DNA from: Rhypophila decipiens
Lineage: Eukaryota; Ascomycota; Sordariomycetes; Sordariales; Naviculisporaceae
DNA: 64,000 bases
NCBI GenBank assembly: GCA_033297075.1
Contig: MU858088.1
Location: 62,001-126,000, forward strand
Direction: 5' to 3'
Shown here: in pieces, positions 12,847 through 24,818 of the stretch
Layout of the letters: the number at the start of each line of letters is the position of its first letter
Numbering within the stretch: the first letter of the stretch is position 1
The notes under the pieces: generated by a model
Told to the model about the DNA's origin: nothing
The model's input: the letters and a program-made list of their open reading frames with translations, nothing else
Database searches by the model: none
Made by a program: the position numbers and the translations under genes

Positions 12847-14971
12847 GCCATTCGTTCAACGCATCACCCTGATTGTTGAATTTGAATCGCGTTACTGCTT
12901 CCTATTTGCTTTAGTGCTTTATGCTTGTTAGCGTTACTGATGACCCTTTTGCGAGCAATGCTTTGCTGCTTTGTCCCCTTTTTTATTATCTTAGAGCAGA
13001 ATAACCAACCTTGCGATCGGTTACAGGACCGGGTCTTGCACGGGAAATTGGTCTCATTACCACCACGGGCGAAGAAGGAGTTCAAGGAGGATGTTTGTGC
13101 TTGGAGCTGGACTAGAGACGTACATACCGGCCTAGCGGCTCGAATGACGAGAAAGGTTATGGAATGGATGGCAAGGCATGGGAGCTGAAAGGATTGGATA
13201 CATGATATCAGGATGGGTTGGGTTGTCGAAGGATTGCTGGGCACGGAAAATGGACGTCGGGAACACGGAGCCCGAGTGAAAATACATGTCTGACTGGGTG
13301 GAGGAGAATGAGCGGCAGATCTGGTTGAGATGACATGAGGTAACTGTCTCGGTGATTGGTTTGTCTGTCACGATTTGTTTCTTTGCTCGATCTCCTTTAT
13401 CCTATTTCTCTAGGCTTCAACTTTCTTTAGCATGTCTCTCCCCTCCACCATCGTTATTACTCAAATACCCATGCTATGGGTAGTGTTCCTTTTTTTTGTT
13501 TCCTATTTCACTTGGAGTGGCATTCTTGATTTCGATTTCATCAAGCATGGATTTCGCTGGGTCTCCTTCCCCTGGTCTTAGATATTCTTGCGCTCTTAGC
13601 CACACATTATTTTTTCTTTCTCCTTTTCCTTCCGTTCGAATAGTTCAATTGAGACCTAGGAAATTGTTTCCTCATCTGATACGGCGAATGTCTCCCTTTT
13701 ATGAGCATCAGCTACTTCATAATTAACTTGCATGTTAATGACTTGTGTTGCGCTGTTCTAACTTCTACTGTTTCTTTTACACTGAGACTGCATATCGGTG
13801 GTTTATCTTTCCTCGTCTTAGACCTTCTTATCTATAGATCATTGTTCTTATATCACAACACAAATCATTAGCAAAAGTGGCTTTCGGTTTTCCAGGAACC
13901 CAGAACCCTAACAACTATGTCCACTTCGCGCCTCGCTTTTCGGTTCGGCGGTAAAGTAAATGTTTGACAACCTGAGCTCGTAGTCACACTGACGGGTCAA
14001 CGGTGCCATGACTTGCACTAAAACAGTGGCAAGTGGGTGTCAGACCAAGTCAGCAACCCGATGAAACAGCACATGAACTTTCGGTGGAAGAGAATTCCCG
14101 AGCATGGGAATAACTTCATCTTTTTCAGCGTCTGATGCCAGGGGGGGAAAGAGGACCCACCCCGTCTCTTCCGGGGCATTGTCCCCTGTCCATTCCCCCG
14201 CAAAAATGTCTGTCATGATACGGGAGTAACGGGACCCCTGGGCCCCGGAAATCGGAGCGCCAAGTAATAGTATACGTTCCCCATGGCATTGGCATGGAGG
14301 GGTAAGGAAATAAAATACTGCCCCTCAGGGTGACATGTTTCCTCTTGAAGTTGGACTTTTGCTCATATTAATAAAGATACGACGAAAGGAGACAAATTAG
14401 GCTTCAATATATAGTTCTATTAACTTGGAAATTAGTTGAGTAAAGCAGCGGGTTGCATTCCAGGTTCTGGACCAAAATGGGGGTATCTTTCTCTGCAGTA
14501 AGATTCAGTGAGAATGAGGTACCCCTCATTACATCAGCTGAGGTAAAGTCTGGTCAGGGAGGCGGTGAATAACGGCTGAGCGTTGCGGGAGGCCGGTAAC
14601 CGGACCGGGTGGTTTATATTATCCGCCTGGTCAACGTCTTTTTGTCTTATTTCACTCCAAGAGTTTTGTACAATTGACAGTTCATAGTGACGTACATGTT
14701 CACTTGGATTTCAGCGTTTCTTCACCACGGTAAGCTCAGTTGTTCTTCCCTGTCTTCCCCGGATTTTGTCTTCCAGGAGTGGATTGGGTCCTCGAACTCA
14801 ATTCCTTGCGCGGCGCATAACTGGAGGCCCTGGAGCTCAACTGCAGCTCTCCGCCTCAGGCGCATGACTCGATATGCTTCATTCTTTCCACGGTCAAATC
14901 ACCGTTTACGGCCCAACTAATACTTTATCTGTTAGATTAGCGATTATATATATATATATCTATCAGACACA
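12847..14971. other. Intergenic, no supported gene
   Basis: The first part is probably the 3'UTR of the trehalose gene. A T-rich, CT-rich stretch follows (13370-13900). A TATA-rich run (14944-14959) lies just before the aminotransferase start. No recognisable protein is encoded on either strand. Confidence 0.5.
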
Positions 14972-16353
14972 ATGGCTGCGTTTCCTCCTCCCCCGGTTAA
15001 CACGATTGACTGGTCGAATGTCGGTTTCCGTGTTCGCGAAGGTGTGTACTGGCTCTTCCCATATCAACCAACCTAACGAGCCCCTATCTCACATAACAAC
15101 AAACCAGTAAACGGCCACATCGAATCGCACTACTCGGTAAAAACCAAACAATGGACGGCCCCCCAATTCGTAACCGACCCGTACATCCGAATCCACGGCA
15201 TGGCGCCCGCCCTCAATTACGGCCAACAAGCCTACGAAGGCCTCAAAGCATTCCGTCTGCCCGGTGACAAGCAGATCGCCGTATTCCGACCCGACAAAAA
15301 TGCCACCCGTCTACAATACTCGGCCGAATTCATCTCGGTCCCCCCTGTCCCGACAGACCTCTTCCTCGATGCAGTCAAAGCCGCTGTTTCGCTAAACGCC
15401 GAATACGTCCCGCCCCATGAGACCGGCGCAGCGATGTACATCCGTCCGCAGATTTACGGGTCCTCCGCGCAGCTGGGTCTGTCCCCGCCAGAGGAGTACA
15501 CCTTTTGTGTGTATGTCCTTCCCACGGGGGTCTATCACGGGTCGCATCCCGTGAACGCGCTGATATTAGAGGACTTTGATCGCGCTGCGCCGAACGGGAC
15601 GGGCAGTGCGAAAGTGGGCGGGAATTATGCGCCTGTTTTGCGATGGAGTGATAAAGCACGCGAGGAGGGGTATGGAATTACGCTGCACTTGGATAGTAAG
15701 AGGCACGAGGAGATTGATGAGTTTAGTACGAGTGGGTTTATTGGAGCTATTGTTGGAGAGGGGGGTGAGGTTACGCTTGTGGTGCCGGATAGCAAGGCTG
15801 TGATTGATAGTGTCACGAGCGATAGTGTGCAGAGGATCGGGGAGAGTTTTGGGTGGAAGGTTGAGAAGAGGCCGGTAAGTCCAACCCCCTGGAATGTCAC
15901 GATGCCATCCACCACAAAAGTTGGACGGGTCGCACAACTTCAGAGCTAGACTAACACGGAGGAACCCCGCAGATCAAATACGCAGAGTTGCCCAGCTTCA
16001 CCGAGGTCATGGCCGCCGGAACGGCAGCTGCCCTCGTGCCCATCCGCTCCATCACCAGACGTGTCCCCTCTTCCTCCGCACAGTCGCTCGCCACGTCCGC
16101 TGCCAAGGACCATCAGCGCGTGTCGTATAACAAGGAGGCCAACGAGGAGACAGTTACCTATATTGCCAAAGATGTCGAGGACCCTGGCCCGCTTTGCATC
16201 AAGCTCTTGACTCAGCTCAAGGGCATCCAGCTTGGCAAGGTCGAGGACACTTTCGGCTGGCGGTTTGAGGTCTCAGAGGAGGATGGCAAGAAGGTTGTAG
16301 GCGAGAAGGCTGGCTCTAATGGGAATGTACAGTCGGTCGATCAGCTTGACTAG
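14972..16353 (+). CDS. Branched-chain amino acid aminotransferase-like protein (fold-type IV PLP enzyme), 405 aa
   Basis: Exons are 14972-15041, 15108-15874 and 15973-16353. Introns have GTGTGT and GTAAGT donors and CAG/GCAG acceptors, with CTAAC branch sites in both. The protein shows the BCAT hallmarks: YGQQAYEGLKAF near residue 60; MYIRPQIYGSS; SAKVGGNYAP with the PLP-binding Lys at 192; EFSTSGFIGAI, matching the substrate-loop E-x-x-T; and EVMAAGTAAALVPIRSI. BCATs interconvert Leu/Ile/Val and their 2-oxo acids. The N-terminus is short and has no obvious mitochondrial presequence, so a cytosolic enzyme is likely. Fungal BCAT-like proteins also occur as tailoring enzymes in peptide clusters (the ToxF type), but no such cluster is visible here. 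The last third includes an insertion rich in Ser/Arg/Ala/Thr. Confidence 0.9.
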
Positions 16354-19247
16354 GCAAAGCGAGGAAGACTAATCTCAAAAACTATTTACAGCCAGAGGGG
16401 GGAACGCGTCGGCGCTCTGTTCGCGGGTCCGCAGGAGGGTCCATTTTCTTGCCAAAAAATACTCGACGTATAGGGGCATCATCCGACGGTCATCATAAAA
16501 GGGGGCAAAATATTTTCAGGCGCCAAGGAAATGAAGGTAGAAATATAAAAATTAAATACTAACCGGATATGCATGATGACTTTTAGTCCTTCGATTCGTT
16601 AATGTTTGCTAGTCACATAGCCCTTACTCGGTTTCAACCTGCAGGCTGGGGTCCGTCTGACAAAATGTTGTATTCACTGCTCAGTGTCGGATGAGCCATC
16701 GGAGGATACAAAACCTTGTGAGAGTCCTAACTCACATAACTCACACAAGGATCGAGACAAGCAGGGCAAGTCGATGCCGAACCAACCAAATCTAGCCAGG
16801 ACCCAGGGTTAGGGTTGTATGTTTTCAGTCAAATAACCCCGTACACCGGCCAAGCCATGGAAATCACTGTCAAACTCGGTTAAAAAGTCAAGTAAGGGCT
16901 GACACCTATTCACCAGCTTGACTTACATTGAACTCACGGCATCTTCAGAGTGTCAAAGGAATGTGGACATGAAATGAGAAGTGCTATTCACGGCACTCGA
17001 AACGGCGAGCACATGTAAATACTCGGTATGGCAGCGGATAGCCGTTGTACATGTACAGATCGGAACCGTGCCGCAGTGGTGCTGACCGGGACGATTTAGC
17101 AGGTTAAGGGTCCAACCATCTCTCGTTCCAGGCCTAACCCAACGTGCCACAGGACGCTGCTGCACTGCGCTGCACAGTTCCCGTTTTGTACGAATACCCG
17201 CTCAAAGATGACCTCCTCTGGTGGATGAGACGACTTCCATAAAAGCTGACCAATTCACTGGCCATATCGTGCCACTGTTGATATGAGATATTCTCGTCAA
17301 GAAGACTTGAGCTTGACACTCAGAACAGCGTTAACAGTTTGGCGGTGAGCGACAGCCAACGGGGAGATCATCCGCCAAGGCCTTTCCCCGGATCTTAGCG
17401 ACACAAGCCTTCTTGGCCAAGAAGCTTAATTTCCACTTTCCGGGAATAACTTCAAGTCAACAACATGTTGGCGGTCAAACTGCAGCACATTTTCCTTTAG
17501 AAGACCGGAACCAACACATATTGCGAGCGCTTCCAGGATCCAACGCGCACTTCCATACGAGCCTCAACCTCGGGGGTCTGGTACCTGTTTGGAGAGCCGC
17601 CTGAAATTCCAAGTCCCGAGCACTCCCATCACCAGAGCCCAGAGCGTATCGTCTTCTTTTTCGGGGTTCGGAAGATGACTGTGCCATGGCCCTGCTGCTT
17701 CTGAATCTTGGTGTTGGAAGGCGCACCGTCTGCTCCCCTCTGTTTCATGAGCACACCACCCACCCAGGTAATAAAAGTGATGAACTGGTGGTGAATTGTC
17801 CCATGGCCCCGTAGAAACATCCAGTCAAACCGTTTGGCTCGCTCCATTCTTTCCTAAAGCAGTTGAGCGCTTACACGCGGCGTACATGGCGCCACGGTTT
17901 CCAGACGCCACAAGCCGTCAATGGCGGTGCTCTTCAGTCAAGAGAAAGGTATGAAACCGGACCAATAACGTGAAGCTAACAAGTTCTACCTGATTTATCA
18001 TTATCGTTTCTATCAGGTATCTTACGGGTAGGAAATTCAGCTAGAGACCTGTTTGCATCCGTCAATTTTTGCTGTGGACGATAACGACCCGGAGAAAAAT
18101 ACATGATGGTAACATGATGATACAGGCGTTGGTGTTGGGAGGGAGCAACCTGCAAGGAGCTGGTTTTCCGGTTTTGGACACTGGCCAATGGCTCGGGTCT
18201 CCCACTTGCTCGGGTCTCCCCCTTCCTTATTCTCATTGTTCACTCCGAAATTGGTTGTGGGGGGCGGCGCGAGACTTTGTCAGGGAAGTCACTCTTTGCT
18301 GAACCCGTGCCATCAAAGGAGCAAGAGCAATGGCTTGCACCGCCCAACCCGCCCTCGTCGTCCGATGCTGACCGAACCACACCCAATGCCGCTGGCAGCT
18401 CCAGATTGTTTCCCAAAATACCTCACAGGTACTGCTACTCCTAACCGCAGACAACCAACATGTTTTGTGCTTGTCGCCGCATTTGGTGTAACTTCCAGGT
18501 TGCTATCATATCTCGTCCACTCCTTCGAAATCTCACGATGATTCCTTGAGCTTTTACTCACAAAACCCCCAATTCCCTACGGTTTTTACCACAGGCGACA
18601 GCACTGCAAGCGGCTAGTTCACACATCCATTCGTCTAGTCCTCCGTCTGCATGACCTGCTCCTCGCCGAATTTCGCCATCCATCTGACCCATATCTAAGG
18701 ACCGAAGGAAACAAACTGCCCCTCTCGTCCACATCCCACCTGCTCCAAAAAGACGCAGTGCTTCCCCACCACATGCAGCTTTGCTAGCTAATCATCACTC
18801 CGAATCCTTGCTTGGTCCAAGAACCGGACAGGAGACTATCGCCCTTCAACAGCTTGACCAATACGCATCGTCAAGAAGCCCATGAGACCCTAAGAGACGA
18901 CATCCGATTGCGCGCAACCGAGTATAGGCTGTCTCGTCTCGGGACATCGAGCTGCGAGCTTATCTCTCAAGGTCTTACTCCATCACATTGCACATAGTTG
19001 TTGCCGATTGGTCAACACTTGACCCCCAAGATTGACCTATCACTGTCGAGGACATTTACATCTTGTCTCGCCCCGGTCCAAGTCGTGGGATATATACTTC
19101 CGCCTCCCCCGGCGTTTGGAGAGCTGTCAAAGGGCCCAACACCTGGCCACTTAGAGTCCTATCTAACCAGCAGATTGCTTTCTTCTCGGTTCACCAAGGC
19201 ACTTACCCGCAAGTATTACCAGGTCTGCGCAACCCGAAGGCTGCGCG
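16354..19247. other. Intergenic, no supported gene
   Basis: About 2.9 kb with only short chance frames. A partial telomere-like GGGTTAGGGTT occurs near 16806. The last 700 bases, CT-rich and ending just before the potassium transporter start, are its likely promoter and leader. Confidence 0.5.
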
Positions 19248-22061
19248 ATGGACCAGCCAACCAACACTACGGGAGCAACGCCCACCATCAGAATCGCCGA
19301 GCCTGTTCTCCATCCCGTCCGATCAGAGCCTCTGAGCGCCGGTGAGGCCACCTACTCTACGGGTGTAGGACATCGGGCGGGCGGGAGAGCCCAGGTTGGG
19401 GGAATCTACCATACCCGCAGCCATGCCCGGAGTTTGTCAAGGGCTTCATTCGACAATAGGAGCATCGGCCGACTGTCTCATGATCTGACGAGACAAACCA
19501 CTCACGATGTCGAGGAGGGCGAAAACTGGCGCGATGGTGACGAAAAGAAAAAGCAGATTTTTGGTGGTAAAATGCTGATGTGGTAAGTAGTCTCTGCGCT
19601 TTCAATCGAATATTGGTTTTCATGACTAACAATCTCAGGTTGGCATATCAATCTGTTGGCGTCATCTACGGCGACATTGGTACCAGGTTCGTTGATCTCC
19701 TTCGTCCAGTCCGCAGCCACTCGCCTAACCCAGTATACAGTCCCCTCTACGTCTTCTCGTCAACCTTCACATCAGCTCCCAACTACGACGATCTCGTCCA
19801 GGTTCTTTCGGTTATTATTTGGTCTCTGACCATCGTCGTCACAATTAAATACGTCCTGATTATTCTGCACGCGGACAATGAGGGCGAAGGAGGCACTTTC
19901 AGCTGCTATTCCCTTCTTACCAGATTTGCAAGTACCTGTCGTCGCCAGTCTGCAGAGTCGCGAGGCTGATAAAGATATCTAGGCAAATATCACGAATCGA
20001 GATCCGCGCGAGGAGGTAACCGTCAGGCTAGAACGCCACTTGTCGCAAGATCTAGGTACAGCCAATCGCACGCTCCGAGCCAAAATCGAAAATTCAAAAT
20101 TCACGCGTGGTCTTTTGAAAACCATCGGTGTTCTGGCTGTCTCCATGGTCATGGCAGATGGCGTGCTTACGCCGGCCCAGTCAGTCCTTGGCGCCGTCCA
20201 AGGCCTCACAGTTGTCAAACCCGATATCACATCATCGACTGTTGTCGGCACAACCTGCGGGATCCTCGTTCTTCTATTTGCTATTCAGCCGTTCGGCACG
20301 ACGAAGCTTGCCTCTACGTTCGCTCCTATCGTTCTTGTCTGGCTTGGGTTCAACTTCGGATTCGGAATCTATAATCTTGTCAAGTTTGATTGGACAGTTC
20401 TCAAAGCGTTCAGTCCCTACTTTGCCTTCCAGTTCTTTATTCAGCACAAAACCCACGCCTGGAAAATGCTTGGCGGTATTTTACTCGCCTTCACCGGAGT
20501 GGAGGCATTATTCGCAGACCTCGGAGCCTTCTCCCTGAGAGCTATCCAACTCAGCTGGATGTTATACGTCTACCCTTGCCTACTCCTGGCATACATCGGC
20601 CAAGCTGCGTTTATCAGCGCTCACCCTGACGCCTACAGCAATCCTTTCTTCAACTCGGTCCCTCCTGGTATGCTGTACCCTAGCCTGGTGGTCGCCGTCC
20701 TGGCTGCCATCGTCGCCAGTCAAGCCATCATCACCGCGACCTTCCAATTAGTCAGCCAAATCATGAAACTCAGTTACTGCCCACAGGTGAAGGTAGTCCA
20801 CACCTCGCGCACCTTCCATGGTCAACTCTACGTTCCCTTCCTCAACTGGCTTCTAATGCTCGGCGCGGTCCTGGTCACGGCGGTGTATAGTGACACTACG
20901 CGACTGGGTAACGCGTACGGGGTGTGCGTCATGTTTGTCACATTCTTCGACACCTGCATGGTCACATTGATCGCGCTCATTGTTTGGAGACTCTCTCCTT
21001 TCGTCGTCTTCATCCCCTGGCTGGTATTTGCCTGCGTGGACGGGTTGTACCTTTCCAGCGCCCTGACCAAGGTCCCAGAAGGCGCTTGGTTCACTCTAAC
21101 GTTAAGCGGGATCCTGGCTTGTTTGTTCCTGCTCTGGCGGTTCGGCAAAGAAAACCAGTGGCGTGCCGAGGCAGAAGACAGATTCAAGCCTAGTGAGCTT
21201 GTCATGAAAGACCAGGAGGGTCGGCTGAGACTTACGGACAAGTGGGGTAGTGACTCGCTCAGCGCCATCAGGGGCTTTGGGGTATTTTTCGACAAGACAG
21301 GCGTGCTCACGCCTAGCGTCTTTACCCACTTTGTCAGCAAGTTCGTCAGTGTCCCTGACGTGACGGTTTTCTTTCATCTCCATCCTGTGGAGAAACCCAG
21401 TGTTGAGCCTGGGGAGAGGTACAAAGTGAGCCACTTCACGGCCGTGCCGGGCTGCTATCGTCTTGTCATTCGGCATGGTTTCATGGACGAGGTTATCAGT
21501 CCCGACTTGGGCGCGTTGGTGTACGCAGAGATCAGAAGGTTCATTATTCGGCAGGCCTGTGATAGGTTGGGTGTCGATGGCCGGGCACAAGAGAAGGAGA
21601 TTGGCGATGATAGCGAGCCGGAGGATCAGGATAGCGGTGTTGCTACGGATCCGGCAACAGAAGAAAGGAAAAGCGAGGGTACCAGTAGTGCTGAGGCCTC
21701 CGCTACCACTTCCGACAAAGACAAGAGGGCAGCACACAAAGCGACGGACAGAGAACGAGAGAAGCAACCCGTGCCAGTACCAAGCCCGAGGATGACACAC
21801 GCATCACGGACTCCACTGCCTATCGAGCTACGAGATGACCGTGTGGCTGCCGAAGTGGCCAGGCTGGACCGAGCCTATGCCGCCAGGGTCATGTATATCG
21901 TCGGAAAGGAGCAGATGCGGGTCAGCACTGGGAGTTCATTCTTCCGTAGGGGTGTCTTGTCTGTGTTTTTGTGGATTAGGGATAATACCAGGGCCAAGAT
22001 CGCGAATCTGAGACTGGCCATGGACAGGGTTGTTGAGGTTGGCTTTGTCAAGGATATATGA
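19248..22061 (+). CDS. HAK/KUP-family high-affinity potassium transporter, 882 aa
   Basis: Exons are 19248-19582, 19639-19686, 19741-19927 and 19983-22061. After a ~110-residue cytoplasmic N-terminus, the first membrane segment carries the family signature YGDIGTSPLYVF, which is split by the second intron. Then come HADNEGEGGTFS, ADGVLTPAQSVLGAV, FTGVEALFADLGAFS and many hydrophobic helices (about 12). The C-terminal cytoplasmic region (PGCYRLVIRHGFMDEV) is typical, with a low-complexity acidic/Ser-rich insertion. The family couples K+ uptake to H+ or Na+ at the plasma membrane and is usually induced by K+ starvation. Intron 3 begins with GCAAGT at 19928 and ends at TCTAG (19982), so it is a GC-AG intron; only this choice joins LLTRF to ANITNRDPREE in frame. 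The start is the first ATG of this frame. Confidence 0.93.
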
Positions 22062-23068
22062 CATTCGCTCTGTTTCTTTCCTTCTCGTTCTCTTATTTCT
22101 GGCCAAACAGGATGCGCACCTAAGAGCAATACTGGGAATGTGCTCACCGGCTGATGGATATTGATGGATTCTACGGCAATTTAATAATAGCGACAAGATT
22201 CGATGGATTAATGGCATTTAAAGGAAAGCTATTGCACCAGATAGCTTTCCAAATCCAACGAAATTCCAAGGCGTGTCTTTTGGACATGAGCAAGTAACTG
22301 TAGCAGCTCACTGAAGCGCTGGCCATTCTGGAGCAGGCAGATCCAGAGACTAAAGTGTCCTAGCTGGTCGATAGGGCCCTAATCTCCGTACTCACCGGAC
22401 ATAGTTGGCTAGCTCGCAACGGCCGCCGTGGAAAGACAGCGCTAGACAAGCCTTCTTCATCCTATCAGCATCCATGCATCCTCTTCTACGCGTACAGCTA
22501 GCACAGAACGGCACTCTTACGGGTTACATTATTGAGTAATCCTTCGCGTCCTTTCCTTGGGTGTGAATGCGACATAGTCCCCGTCAGAAGGTCTCGGCGG
22601 ATCACCGGAACATTCCCAGTACAGTATAAACAACAGCCAAGGCTACTAGTAGTGTAGGGGTGAACGGTGACAAACACGCCATTGCCGAGCCATGCTACAC
22701 CGTATGAGGATAGCAGTCTGTGGAACCACACGCTTGGCGCTTCTGCTTTTTACACTACATGATCCACAAAAGGAAGGGCACTTATTTGCAACGAAGAATC
22801 ATCATTTATAAGCCCGTATAAGTCCGACGAGGCCTCGTTGATCAGCGAGAAAGGGTTGAGAAAGGAAGAAGCCTCAGAAAGAAAGGTTAATGGAGATAGT
22901 CGGGAGGAGTGAAAAGTCAAAAGTCTGAGCAGTGGAATTGGGTATAAGAATCTTGAAGCCGCCGTCTCTTCTCTTCCTTTACCCTATCCTCCTCATCAGC
23001 ATCATCTCTTTCAACTTGAATCCCAATACAGACCTTCTTCTTCTTGATACAAAAATCTCGTCGCCATC
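22062..23068. other. Intergenic, no supported gene
   Basis: Contains the presumed 3' end of the potassium transporter and, from about 22900, a CT-rich leader ahead of the secreted-protein gene. Nothing else is recognised. Confidence 0.5.
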
Positions 23069-24085
23069 ATGGTCCAGGTTTCTAGCAACATGTTTGCCGC
23101 AGCTACCTGCTGGCTCCTTGCCTCTTCGGGCACCTTGTCCGTTTTCGGCTCGCCCCTGGCTGGTAATGGTGGTGCCTTGGGGCCTCGGAGTCCGGCACCG
23201 GCCGGTCTGGCTGAAAGCCTTCCCGAGGGCTTCAAGGTCTCTCCCATCTACTGGAAGGGTGTCCTAGAGGAAGGCAAGCCCGAGTTTGAGCTCAGTGGCT
23301 ACTCTTTCGATGTACGTATGCTTATTGACACCCACCGATTCAAGCATCGGCTAACAGTTTGTTTTTTTTCCTTCTCTACAGGAGATCGAGGCCGAAGCCA
23401 AAGCTATTAACCCGGAATACAGCATCTTTACCAAGGATGGCAAAGCTGCTCCTGGCCCTGCGTATAACGAATCGAGCAGCCAAGCCGGTTTGAGCGCCCG
23501 CCAGACTGTACGTCGATGGCGGCTCCCCTGTCCTGTTCTGTTCTGTACCTCCTTGTAAGGGTTCCTGACCGTATTGTTATTAGTTCACTACCAATTGCAA
23601 CAATCCCTCGACGTGGTCTCCCGCCCCCAACTGGGACGCTGTCTGGGATGGCGTACACTATCTGCAGGGCATCACCGGAAACTGCCGTGCGGATCCCGGC
23701 CCTGGGGTCTGCACTCGCGTTAGCTGTTCGTGGAACTCGGGAATCTTTTATTGCAACGGTTAGTGGTGCTCGCTCTCAGTTATGAAACCCGGAACCTATC
23801 TAATACCTACGACTTGGAACCAACTAGATAACAGTGCTGAGCATTGGGAGCCTTGCCGCTGGATCGGGGATGTAGCTGGAGGTATTGTTAACAAGTGCAA
23901 CTGGTTTCAAGTTATCCCGTTCTTTGGTACGCGGCAGGTAGTACATGGTAAGGAAAACAACCCCGCCCCCACCTGTGACTTTATTGTCACCCAAGGATTC
24001 CATTCAGCTGATGATGACCATCCTTTCAGGCCAAGCATTTGACCGCCGAAACTGGAATACCATTGTAGCGTATTCAAGTTGTTAA
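23069..24085 (+). CDS. Secreted cysteine-rich protein of unknown function, 239 aa
   Basis: Five exons: 23069-23311, 23382-23507, 23584-23758, 23828-23947 and 24030-24085. Donors are GTACGT, GTACGT, GTTAGT and GTAAGG; all acceptors are AG and every junction keeps the frame. The N-terminus is a signal peptide (hydrophobic FAAATCWLLASSGTLSVF, then a cleavage-like GSPLAG). The mature C-terminal half has eight cysteines, including NCNNPSTW, NCRADPGPGVC, SCSWNSGIFYC, PCRWIG, KCNWF and a terminal SSC, which could form four disulfides. Between signal and Cys-rich domain lies a Ser/Ala/Pro-rich propeptide-like part ending AGLSARQT. I do not recognise an enzymatic motif; small secreted proteins of this layout are common in fungi and some are effector candidates. 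The in-frame terminal exon, ending in Cys then TAA, supports the model. Confidence 0.75.
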
Positions 24086-24430
24086 ACACAGGTCCCCCAG
24101 CCGCCACACGCGGCGGTTGGCACATGTGACATGTCCCAACGTTTTCGCCAAGTTGGACATGAGAGACTTGGCCAAGTGTTGCTTGTCGATTCCATCACCC
24201 ATGTCTCGGACCATGTTCTTGCCATTTTTGGAGCGTCAAGAAGAGAAAGGAAAGTTTTGAGGGGTAGCGGGTAAGCGCTAGAATCTACCAAACGTGGTGG
24301 ATGGGGATGTTCCATTGGATTTACTGTCATTTCCGCAGCACTCTTCAGATCAGATTGAATAGTATAGAGAGATAGCAATACAGACAGTCTTTTCCACAAT
24401 GGCAGCCGAAAACCATAATACGAAACCTTT

Positions 24431-24589
24431 TTCTTTTTGCAGATGATTGTTTAAACCTCTGGGGGCCTTAATTAATTATAATAAATGCCTTGAGAAATTG
24501 AAATTGGAGTATTGGACTGGTGCCTGTATATGAGAGTAGTGGTGCCTGAATATTAGGCGCCTTCTTTTTGCAGATGATTGTTCAAACCT
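24431..24589. repeat. 28-bp direct repeat pair flanking a truncated TIR element
   Basis: The segment starting TTCTTTTTGCAGATGATTG at 24431 is repeated at 24562 with one T/C difference. The copies are 131 bases apart and enclose the right-hand remnant of the TIR element that ends at 24561. The second copy directly abuts the element's terminal GGCGCC. This is much longer than a usual target-site duplication. Confidence 0.75.
24472..24561 (+). mobile_element. Truncated copy of the GGCGCC-TIR element (right end)
   Basis: Bases 24515-24561 match the right terminal repeat of the copies at 52089-52361 and 55743-56128 (GACTGGTGCCTGTATATGAG... ending ATTAGGCGCC). To the left, ATAAATGCCTTGA is a remnant of the internal tandem unit, and the left TIR is missing. 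It is a non-coding fragment. Confidence 0.75.
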
Positions 24590-24818
24590 GTGTGAGTCGT
24601 GTGAGTCCATTCGTGGACATAGCTGCCAATTTGTTCACCCCTGAAACTAGCGTATTTGTATTTGCGCACTGTTGGCCTAGCAACGGACCCGGAACACCTT
24701 GCGTCACTCTTGTCAATATCTTCGTAATGAGAGAGCCAGCCGTCCAGCCCAAGGCAAGCAATCTGCGTAGGAGGCTGAAAGGAGGGTAGATGCTGAAAAT
24801 AGACACTTTCGCTACCTG

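Larger units (their letters stand above)
24086..24818. other. Gene-free stretch with a truncated TIR element
   Basis: Holds the 28-bp direct repeat pair (24431-24458 and 24562-24589) and the truncated TIR element between them. No gene is seen. Confidence 0.55.

Noticed and set aside
12925..13188. 87-codon frame after the trehalose gene
   Set aside because: Probably 3'UTR; no domain and it overlaps the expected transcript end.
16803..16815. Second telomere-like sequence (GGGTTAGGGTT)
   Set aside because: Less than two full units; expected by chance.
21102..21800. 232-codon minus-strand frame
   Set aside because: Antisense to the C-terminal region of the potassium transporter.
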